Shown here: positions 12,501-22,200 of the stretch, one piece after another
How positions within the stretch are numbered: position 1 is the stretch's first letter
Layout: every line of letters starts with the position of its first letter
Assembly (NCBI GenBank): GCA_028564675.1
Contig: JAOVVO010000338.1
Coordinates: 1 to 64,000, forward strand
Direction: 5' to 3'
Source of the DNA: Onchocerca lupi
Lineage: Eukaryota > Nematoda > Chromadorea > Rhabditida > Onchocercidae
Length of the DNA: 64,000 nucleotides
Translations under genes and position numbers: made by a program
The notes under the pieces: model-generated
The model's database searches: none
Seen by the model: only the letters and a program-made list of their open reading frames with translations
Told to the model about the DNA's origin: nothing

Positions 12501-13664
12501 ATGAAAAAAATTCAATAAAATAAAAATTAAGATCAATTAAAAACTATAAAATAGGCAACTATTTAATGTTTTTTCAAAAAAAAAAAAAAAAAAAAATCCT
12601 CACAATTTTTCGCATAAATAAAACCTAATTTCTAATGAATTTTTTTTTTTATTTTCAAAATTTTTCATTTTTTTTTTTTTTTTTAAATTAATTATAATCT
12701 TTAAAAAATCTTTCGAGCAGTATTATCTCATCATTTTTTAGGATGCGAAAAAATTATACAAAGCTGGCGAACAACGTCTTGGTACCGATGAATCATGTTT
12801 TAATGCGATTTTAGCATCGCAAAATTACGCACAATTACGACTTGTCTTCCAAGAATATCAAAAGGTTATAGCTGCTGCCAATTGATGAGAGAAATTTCAG
12901 TTTTTTATTAAAAATATTTTCAATTTTTCAACTTTTATTTTCATTCTTTTTTTTAGCTTAAATTATTTGCCCTACAATTTGAATGTATATTTATTTAGTC
13001 CGTAATTATAGTTCAATTTTTAAATTTAACATTTTTTAATTTTTCTTAAAATTAATCAAAATTTTACAAATTTTTACATTTTATCATCACTTTTTTTTTT
13101 TTGTTTTTTCAGATAACAAATCATACGATTGAAAAAGCAATTGAAGCTGAATTTAGTGGTGATGTTAAAGATGGCTTATTAGCTGTTGTCGCATGTGCAC
13201 AAAATAAACCAGCTTATTTTGCAACTTTACTTTATAATAGCATGATTGTAAGTTATTATATGATTATTTTGCAAAAAAAAAAAAAAAAAAAAAATTATTT
13301 TCAATCATAAAATCAATAAAATGAAGAAAATATGATGATAGCAAAATGATAATAGCAAAATATTTTCTTCAATTTATCCTTTAATCAATTAAAAGTATTA
13401 ATATTTTATTCTTTCATTGATCCTAATCAAGATCAAATAAATCAGATTAAATTCATTTTTGCAATGAAAATATTAAAATTTTAGGGATTTGGTACACGTG
13501 ATAATGATTTAATCCGTCTTATTGTTACACGTTCTGAAATTGATCTAGCTGATGTACGACAAGAATTTGAACGAAAATATAAGAAAAGTTTGGAATCATT
13601 CATTAAGGGTGATTGCTCGGGAGCATACAAAGATGGTCTTATTGCACTCGTCCGTGGCAATTGA
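3513..13664 (+). CDS. nex: Annexin, A7/A11-type with GYPGQQ-rich N-terminus
   Basis: Calcium-dependent phospholipid-binding protein acting at membrane surfaces. Nine exons join in frame with GT..AG borders: 3513-3563, 4254-4296, 5279-5803, 10657-10799, 11093-11248, 11824-12042, 12742-12864, 13113-13247, 13485-13664; 524 aa. Residues 1-31 are a short head (MPLKSQIFGT...). Residues to about 205 are Gly/Tyr/Pro/Gln repeats, like the N-termini of annexins A7 and A11. Four annexin repeats follow: I with KGLGCD and SGDFEDLI, II with GLGTTES and SGHFKRLL, III with LGTDES and SGDVKDGL, IV with GFGTRDN and SGAYKDGL. The lack of an acidic cap residue in repeat II is common in annexins. The start is chosen by the first ATG after the probable trans-splice acceptor. 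Exon 6 ends in a duplicated splice-donor repeat. Internal Met codons at 5248, 5254 and in exon 4 (AMQGTPS) could start shorter forms. Which C. elegans nex gene is the orthologue is not decided. Confidence 0.9.
5290..5735 (+). repeat. Coding minisatellite (GGYPGQQ repeats) in annexin exon 3
   Basis: About twenty 21-bp units of the kind GGTTATCCAGGTCAGCAAGG encode YPGQQGG heptapeptides with Ser/Asp/Val variants. The array is broken once, near 5570-5606, by a non-repeat peptide (REVGWIGL) before the repeats resume in frame. Tyr/Gly/Gln/Pro repeats of this kind are known in annexin A7/A11 heads, where they drive self-association. The opposite strand is open too, but only as a shadow of the repeat. 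Confidence 0.9.
9502..9621. repeat. Direct duplication, about 79-bp spacing
   Basis: The string TGAATTTATTGATTGCTGAA, followed by ATCATGAATCATAAATTCAT, occurs at 9502-9542 and again at 9581-9621, each preceded by TATTTATATCA. It is a local tandem duplication within the annexin intron, with further TGATTGAT drift to about 9660. Confidence 0.8.
10584..10596. promoter_or_regulatory. DR1-like nuclear-receptor half-site pair
   Basis: On the minus strand this reads AGGTCA-A-AGGTTA, close to the direct-repeat-1 element bound by HNF4/RXR-class nuclear receptors. It lies 61 bp before annexin exon 4, in a small GC-richer patch, and that exon carries an ATG in frame. A role in an internal promoter is speculative; a chance match is possible. 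Confidence 0.3.
12025..12335 (+). repeat. 45-bp minisatellite spanning an exon/intron border
   Basis: The last 18 bases of annexin exon 6 (ending CTAATCAG at 12042) and the start of its intron (GTTAGCTTTTTAGG) form one unit of a tandem array. Later units begin at 12043, 12088, 12133, 12177, 12222, 12257 and 12302. The first three keep a perfect 45-bp period and CAG/GT borders at 12042, 12087 and 12132, so three in-frame donors exist. The third full unit has lost one base and runs into a stop, so later copies cannot extend the exon. The fifth unit is short and the last two are degenerate. Confidence 0.9.
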
Positions 13665-13865
13665 TTTAATTCAAAAATTTAAATTTTTTGCATTTTTGTA
13701 TTATTTTTTATTGAAAATACTGGCAGATTTTCATCATTTTAAATTTCTTTTTAAAAGAAAAAAATTACAATTTATAATTTGATTTTTCTATTTTTTTTCT
13801 ACTTCTTTTTTCTTTATTGATAAGATTAAATTTCGTACTCGTATTTTACATATGTCATACACTAA

Positions 13866-13958
13866 AATAAAAACTAAATAACTGCAAGTTATATATATGT
13901 GCATTTTTTGTTTATCATAAATTCCGTCTAATTTACAAAACATAATATCATAAATAAA
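13866..13958 (+). terminator. Annexin 3'UTR poly(A) signals
   Basis: Two AATAAA hexamers occur 3' of the annexin stop, at 13866-13871 and 13953-13958 (AATAAAGTTTTACTTG). The second is followed by a T/G-rich stretch and is the better candidate for the cleavage signal. Confidence 0.55.
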
Positions 13959-14003
13959 GTTTTACTTGTTCCTGTAACCGTAACTTTTCATCTAATATTT
14001 ATT

Positions 14004-14690
14004 ATGGAAAAAAAGAAACTTTCGAACAGCGAATCTGGCAAAACTTCAAGCAAAGAGTCTGCTAAAACGATAAAACCTCAAACAACGAGTCTGCACCTAA
14101 ATTATCTTCATAAAATGAATATTTGGATATTTTAAACAGACATGTAATGCTATGCAAAAAGATGTTTTCATCAATTTTATGCATTAAAATTCACGCTATT
14201 ACTCTTTTAAACGTTTTCAAAAATATTGCAAATTATCTTCAGGAATAAAAATACTTCATTTCAAAAGATATTCAGTGAATAATCATTAAAAACGATACGT
14301 AGGAAAGAAAGATAAAATTGGTTAAAGTATAATAACAAGTAACAAGAACTTTCTTATGACAAATGTCGTATTGGTATGAGTTGATGTAAATCATCTGATA
14401 GAAATGACCGAAAGATAATATTTTCAAATTGCAAAACATCAAATAAACAATTTTAGGAAAGGAAAAAGGATCAAAAATCAATGAGTCTTTGGATCATCAA
14501 ATTGAATCTTAAGCAATAATCGTAAAACATGTAAAGATGCTTCTGTGGTTTGTTCTCAAACATTGACAATAGAACTATTGTATGATGTACAAGTACAAAG
14601 CCCAGCCAGCCAATGCCTTCAAACGGAAATTAATCATCAAACTAAATTTTGGAATCAACGAGTTGTGACAAGCAAACTGTGATTTGAAAA
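14004..14690 (+). pseudogene. Decayed or unrecognised coding remnant
   Basis: An ATG at 14004 opens a 43-codon frame (MEKKKLSNSESGKTSSKESA...) containing short repeats SESGKTSS and KESAKTIK. A third copy (NESAPKLSS) continues in another frame, as if after a frameshift. A further stop-free stretch at about 14503-14682 (with TLTIELLYDVQVQ, TKFWNQRVVTSKL) lacks a start. Base composition here is less AT-extreme than in the flanks. I recognise no family. It may be a degenerated gene or pieces of an unmodelled gene; the poly-Lys/Ser character could also be chance. Confidence 0.3.
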
Positions 14691-15579
14691 ACTAATATAA
14701 TCAATAAGATGTGATAAACAAGATCGACTAATATAATATAATAAATGAACGCATGATATGATAATTAAACGGATAAGATACAGGGAAATGTTAACAAAAA
14801 TGTTTGAAATTAGGATAAAAAAAAATCCAACGGAAAGCAATTGCCCTGCTTGAATATCGATTTTTCGAAATAATTATATATTATTTAAATCAGTTGATGG
14901 GATGTCAACATATGGGAAAGCATGTTTTAAACAAATAAAATAGATACAGCATATATTTTAATGTGAAAACATGAATAAAAAATAAGGAAGTGAATTTTGT
15001 CTGCAAGTAATTCTTAATATTTCAATGTACAAAAGATATTTTGCTTTACTTGGCTACAAAATACCAAGATCGATATCATTTCAATTATCACCAACTTCAT
15101 TTTTTAACAGCAAAGCTTGTTGGTTTTCTGCAATTTTCAAGTTTACGATACTTATATCATGAAATGCAAAAAATTAAACTATAATTTATAATTTAAAATG
15201 AAATAGGGAAAGAAAAGAAAGCATACATCCCCCTTGGTTGGCCCAATATAATTATATATTAGAGGCAATATATGAGTGTATTTTTTGGAAGGTAAAGAAA
15301 TGTTTGTATATTTTGCATCTGAATTCAAAAATCATAATATATCTCTTATTATTTTCAATTTCTTATTTGTGATTTTTTTTTTTCATCTTAAATAAGACGG
15401 GAAGAGGAGAAAAAATCTAGAATTCACTATGTATCGAAAAATAAATAAATATAAAAATAAAAAATAAAAAAAGTAATTGAAATGAAACCATATCCCACTA
15501 AATTTTCAACTTCTTTTTTTCTTTTCGTCTTCCTCATATAAATTTTATCTCGTTTGCTAATTCTATTTTTTGTTGAATT

Positions 15580-15645
15580 TTTCCAGATCTCGTAAAAAGA
15601 ATAAAATACCTCATGTGCACTTGGAAAAAAAAATGAGTGGCTATT
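15580..15645 (+). other. Exon-like segment after a good splice acceptor
   Basis: A TTGAATTTTTCCAG acceptor is followed by a frame SRKKNKIPHVHLEKKMSGY and a stop codon. It could be the last exon of the same unmodelled plus-strand gene as the 14.0-14.7 kb remnant, or chance. No donor partner can be fixed by eye. Confidence 0.2.
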
Positions 15646-15945
15646 AATGATATCAAAAACTTCAAACTATTAGGAAATGTGTCTTCCAGTGGTAATGTGG
15701 TAGTACTCTGAATGAATCGACAAAAATGAGATTCTTAGAGAATTTAAGATGCGAGCTGTTATTAATGTTATCACTTAGTAATCGTTGAAATGTTGAATAA
15801 GAAACATAAAAAAAAAGAAAAAAAAAGTGGAGCTAAAACAATTTTTTTTTTCCTGATTTAAAAATTTCTCATTTAAATAATGACTTAGTTAACTTCAACT
15901 ATAAATGAGACAAAATGTTTTGAATAAATTTAATTAAATTAGAAA

Positions 15946-16033
15946 TGGAAACCTATACATCCAGTTTCAGAAAATTTACTTTTGAACTTGTGAGCAATAT
16001 CATCACCAACCAGATTCTGAAACAACACAGTTC
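15946..16033 (-). other. Exon-like segment downstream of the helicase stop
   Basis: On the minus strand GGTATCTTCAG is followed by an open frame of about 32 codons (RTVLFQNLVGDDIAHK...) ending in a stop. It lies about 210 bp past the helicase stop codon and is open in the phase that would follow helicase exon 19 (phase 0). It might be an alternative last exon or a fossil; resemblance to a known domain is not evident. Confidence 0.2.
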
Positions 16034-16218
16034 GCTGAAGATACCAGTTCAATGTTTATGAAAATTTTTCGTGCAAAAATGAAATGAATTTGAGCACAAT
16101 TAACTTTGAAAATATTATTTCATTGGAATTCGAAAATAATTAGATAAGTTCTCCACTATTTTCATTTACATCACTTTTCTAATATTTTAGTTATTTCCAA
16201 TTCTTTTCCATCTAGGAA

Positions 16219-16224
16219 TTTATT
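16219..16224 (-). terminator. Helicase poly(A) signal
   Basis: The minus strand carries AATAAA about 20 bases past the helicase TGA (16246-16244), which implies a very short 3'UTR. Position and hexamer fit; cleavage is not shown. Confidence 0.5.
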
Positions 16225-16243
16225 GATTTTTTCAATAAGAATT

Positions 16244-19200
16244 TCAAAACATACGCTGACTTCTCATGAAACCGATACGCTCGTTAGCGATATCAAGAAG
16301 AAAGTCTGGGGGTATTTGCTGCACTTCTTGAACTACCTAAATCAATATAATGTTTCTATTTTTAACCTTTTTTTTAATAATCAATCATCATCGTAATAAT
16401 TAGCAAAATATATAAAAACAGAACAGATGGTATCATGTCTATCTTTAAAGTAAAGTCTATATGACGAAAGTGATTATACCTGAACAATATCAGCAATCAA
16501 AGCCGGGTCCTGTTCAGTCCGATTAATGAATGATGTTGCTTTACCTCGATGGAGACGACCAGTACGGCCAATACGATGTACATAAGTCACACGATCATTT
16601 GGCATATCATAATTAATTACCTTGAAATAAACCAAATAAAATAAAAAATATGCATATAGCTCAAGTATTATACATGTTCTTTTCATGCAATCGATAAAAA
16701 AAATGAAATAAATTAATCTAAGTAATGAAAGCGACATCTAGATGCAATTAAGAAATAGTAGGCAGAAAATAAATACTGTCAAACAGAAAATAATATGGAA
16801 GTAATATTGAAAAATAATACTTTTCTAATAATATTTTAATAGAAAATAATATCAGAAAAGATAATATCAAATAAAATATATAAACTAACATGCTGGAGAT
16901 CATTGACATCAATACCACGTGCGCAAACATCAGTAGCAACCAAAACTTTAATATTACCTTTCCGAAAATCGGCTAATGCTTCTTCACGCTGCTTTTGCAC
17001 GCGGTCACTGTAATTTATGCTCTCATATACATACGGTAATTAATAAATTGTATGAAATAATGCTATATTTATTTAATAACTCTAACTTTTAATGGCAAAT
17101 ATCACCAGTTAGTTAATCATTTTGCATCTCGTAAAAGATTAGGATAACGGAAACATTAAGTTTCCCAAAATTTATTATGAGTAACTGCTACAAATATAAG
17201 TTGATGAAAACCTATATGAATAGAATTAAATATATCTCTTAAAATTCAGCATGATCTAAACTAAATGTCAAGACAAATTTTAAGCACAGATTCAGAATAT
17301 TACCCACTGATACTACTCGATCGTATATTTTTTTGAATAAGATTTAAGGCTATAACATCGGCCATCTTCTTCCGTTGTACAAAAACCAGAGTACGTACTA
17401 CATCACCATTATTCATTCTATCCTCTTCTAATAATTCTATCAGTTTGTCAAATTTATTTTCGGATGTAACCTGTAAAAGTAAAAGTCGTTCTCATCTGGG
17501 TAGACAAGAAGGTGAAATTTAGGAAAAGAGTAAAATATTCTAAGGAGTTTCGCTTCGAACAATCCAAGATAAAAAATCAACATAACGAGACTTTTACCAG
17601 TTTGACTCCATTCAGATGGTAGTAGACTCAATAATTAAATAGCCATGTAATAAACGTGAAATAGATAACATTTAGCTACCTCAATGAAATTCTGTTCAAC
17701 GAGTGGATTAGCTGCAACAACTTTACCATTTGATACAAATGCATGATTTTCTTTCAAAATTTTCGCCGCTAATTCCTGCACTTCTCGTTTAAACGTGGCA
17801 CTGAATAGCAAAGTTTGTCGATCCTTTACCTATAAAATGTTACTTTTCAAATTTTCGAAAGCTGATAGGCTTTTTCTGAAAATGTCAGAAAACTCAGTGT
17901 GCCCGAGGTCGTATAAGTCGAATAACTTGCTCTCGTTACATTAATTTTTTAAGTACATTTCATAATTTTAAAATATATTTTTTCAATAAACTCTTCACAT
18001 AAAATTACCGATGGAAAACCAGGACTGTGAACAAGATCCATAATATCTTTTTGAAAGGAATCTTGATTGAGCATACGATCGGCTTCATCTAACACGAAAA
18101 AACTGATGTTATGCAACTTCACCTAAATAAACATCGAATTTCCTCTAAGAAATAATACCACAAGAATATATGGATTGAGTCTTTTCTTTTCAGAAAATTT
18201 AATCATTCCGGATATTTGAGAAATTTTCATATCGGTTAGCAAAATTATTCTAAAATTTGAATTAGAACTGAAATACATAATCATGAAATACAATAATCAA
18301 ATTATACCGAAGTGCAAATCCAACTGTGCTGCAGTAGTATCATTTCACAAAATCTAGTCAGATTGTCGGTGATTATCACCCTAATATTCTATGTACTCAT
18401 TATGAAACAACTCTTTGCTTACACGCATTTTTTGAGATGAATTCCTACGTATTGTCATAGTAATGGAAAACTAAATAATCCTGATTAATTTCACACCGAT
18501 AAAATACTCGAATTTTTCTATAGAAAAAATATTAATGATAGCAAAAATCAAATCAAAGAATAATAGCAAAAATCAAATCTTCAAAATAATTTCTGTGAAT
18601 CTTATTAAATTCAAACTGGCACCCTCTTCTTCTCCACAAAATCTTTCAATCTTCCCATCGTCGCAAAAAGCATATTACAACCTCTTTCCAGCTCCATTAG
18701 GTTTTTCAACCAATCGTACTGTCCATATGCTTTTGCTACCGTTACACCAGTTCCTAAAAGTTACGATGTAGAAGTGAACAAATTTTCTTATATTCGGATT
18801 CACAACAGAAAGTCAATTTGCAATGAGCATTGTTAGGGTTGAAGCAGCTCGAGTTTTCACTAACGAGATGCCAATGTAATACGAAATATTCAAATAAGAT
18901 CTTGACAAATGAAAATGGACAAAGGTTACACAAGAAAAGCAGCACAAATCTCAAAATAACTACATCACTTCTAATTAGAAGTATTGTTCAAATCATCTCA
19001 ACAAGGGAAAAGATAAAAAGTTAACGATTCGGAAGGCAAATTATACTATTAAAATTCTGATCTAACCGGATATATTGATAATTTCTGAGGAACTTCACAT
19101 GCAAATTACATGACAATAAATGTCATGAAGTTCAAGAGTCACTTGAGACAAATGCAAAATGAAATTTCAGAATTTTTCGGAATCAAAGTCATAATACTTG

Positions 19201-22200
19201 TTTCTAGGCTTGGTATTTTGTAAATCCACCATGCAAATTATGCCAAGAATCTTACCATCAGCAAATTTACGAGTTTGGTTGTATAACTGTCCGACCAATT
19301 CACGTGTTGGTGCCAATATTAAAGCAACTGGAGCGCATTTCGAATTATTCGGTTCACCATTACTCATAATGTAATTGATAATTGGTAAAACAAATGCAGC
19401 CGTTTTACCACTACCTGTTTCGGCATGCCCAACTATATCCCAACCTTAATAGAACATAATTTCCTATAAAAAAGATGATGAAAGAATAAACAGCACAAGC
19501 ATTTCGCAAACATTTTGCAGTCAGAATATCTATACCTAATATGCATGATGAAATGATTGACAAAATTCGATTCAATTCAATTAAAAGCTATTCTTATTTA
19601 CTTCCAATTCATTGCACCAACCATTTTGTATAAGTGGAATAACGGTAGCCTGAATACGTCGCGGTATCGGGAAGAGTGATTTTTTGATAATATTGCGCAA
19701 CAACAAATCTCCAAAACCCGCATTTTTCCAATCTCTAAAATTGGAAGAAAAATTTGTTTATAAAGATAATTTTAATATAGAATTAAATTATAAATTTCAG
19801 ATTAAACATAAATCTCATACTAGCATTGCTTTTGCTTTTAAGTATATGGATTTCATGATTTCTACATAAACTCACTCTAATTTCAGCAATTTCTGCGACT
19901 GTGGAACTCCTGTTACCGTAACTTCTTGATCCAAATCACTTATCTGTAATAAAAACTATAAAATGTATCTGCATTGCAAAGCAACAAGCTCGATATAGGT
20001 GATATAAATATCTGAAGAAAAAAGAAATTAAAGAACCAATTACTATTCAGTTAAGGATGCCATAACCTGAGATCTAAAACTCTGCTCCATCTATCAGACT
20101 CCGTGATGCACATAAAAAAAAAATAGAAAGATATGCTTCATCTTCTATTCCTCAATCTATCCTTTTTGCTCAATGTTAGCTAGAACAATAAATTTCCTGC
20201 CCCACTCAAAAAACGAACATCGACCTCATATTTTGCATTCTCCGCATCCTCGTTATACATTTCTTCGATAGATCGATCTTCTGGAACATAAGACGAAAAA
20301 CGATCAGATCTATCTGAAACAAAATCTGCGGAGGACTTCGAATAAATTCCATTTTTTGGTATCACACATTCCAAAATATCTAATTTAATTTAATTAAGCA
20401 AATGAAAATTTCGCCTTTTAAATCCAATAACATACCTCCATGCTGGAATACGCGGCCGCTATAAGTAATTCTTCCATCTCTCTAAAACAATTTGTTGGAA
20501 TAAAGGAATCAATTACAGAAAAGAATTGAAAAGCAATGGTAATGAAAAGTTTTCGCTTTTTCTTTTTTTTCAATTTGTAAGGTAAGATAACATGTAAAAC
20601 ATAATCCTATACTTACATTTTCTTCCCTTCTCTTTTTTTTTTTCGAAGCCTACTTTTTTTACGTCATCTATTTGAAATTTTCTGCTAGATTATACCATTT
20701 GATAGCTAGACAATTCTTTATCTCAATAAAAATATGAACAAGTATGTTAAAAATGTAAAAGAAATTTCTAAACAAAATTCTAAACAACTTAAAAAACTTA
20801 CATTGAAATCCGATAAATGCCGAATTCCTGCAAAATGTCATATTAGAATATATGCAAATTCATATTAAAACTAATACAGAAATTTGTCAGTAGATTATTG
20901 AGAGGAAGAAAATCTTAAATATTAGGAGAAAAATTCATTGAAGTTTAGAAAACCTTCCATAAAAAGGAAACCATCGAAATAATTTCACAACAACCGGAAG
21001 TCATAATTAACCGATGTCATCAAAACCTCCATTATTACCAACATCCAAATTGATGAGTCATTCGAGTTTTGCAACTAACTAGACTTTGCAAATATTCTGG
21101 AATCATGTTCTGGATAGGTAACCAAATCAGTAATGAATTAATGGGCAAATCATAGCATATATTCTTACCTCGATCGTTATCTTCTCTATCACCCCAATTA
21201 CTATTGAAATTAGAGCGATCAAATCCTGTTCTTCCTGAAAATGCTCTCACTTATGAAAATACTTTTGTAATAAAATTGATATCACGGAATATGAACTACC
21301 AAGATATTCTGAGATATGCGAAACCAAAATATCGGAAGGTTCGATTATTTAATGCATCACTTGGTTGATACTTCGAGCAGGGTAGATTTTGCATTTTGAC
21401 AAACGATAATATTCTTACGGCATAATCGGAAGATGCGAAACATATAATTTTAGCTAAATAAAAAATTCAAACTCTGCGAACTTCGAAACAAGTATTTTCA
21501 AACATGATCAAGCAATACCTTCATTATTGAAACCATTATTTCGAGTGCTGAAGGAAGTTTTTCCAGTATTCATTCTGTTACCAAAACCTCCAAAATCATC
21601 ATTATTATAGTTACTACTAAAACTATGAGCACCTCCTCGTCTACTTGAAAATCCTTCGCGTTGATTACCAAATTTACGATCGCTTTCATCACTGCCACTG
21701 TTAAAATTACTTTTGGTAGTATAGAAATCGCCGATACGATCATTGGAAAAACCGTGATCAAAATTTCTTCCTCTGAATCCACGGCTGTGACTTCCAGATC
21801 TTCCAAAACCATGATCATAACTAGCATCATCAAAGTCTCCACTACTACCGTAATTATTGCCACGACTACCAGAAAAATTACTAGTACGATCCTTGATACC
21901 GAAATTATCACCATCATTTAAATTAACACCAGCGCCAAAACCACCACCACGACCGCCATTGCTTGAAGATCCTCTCCTTTTACCATTTCTGCTACCATAT
22001 CCCGATGAGAATCCATTAGAACGTTCAGCTGAAAATCCAGAAAATTCGTTGTTTGTTTCATGATTGGATGAATATCCGTTATTATCCATGCGATCACTAG
22101 AAAAAGTACCACCACGACCACCCCTTGAAAAATTTCGACCGCGGCGGCTATTAGCGTCATTGAATTCACTCGAGAAACCAGAACCTGAATTACGTAATCC

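Larger units (their letters stand above)
13959..16218. other. Intergenic DNA between convergent annexin and helicase genes
   Basis: About 2.3 kb separate the two poly(A) regions. Apart from the exon-like scraps listed separately, the stretch is AT-rich with no gene or RNA gene that I can recognise. Confidence 0.55.

Noticed and set aside
21570..21921. Minus and plus open frames overlapping the helicase low-complexity exon
   Set aside because: Other-frame shadows of a Gly/Asn/Ser-rich exon; only one frame joins neighbouring exons in phase.
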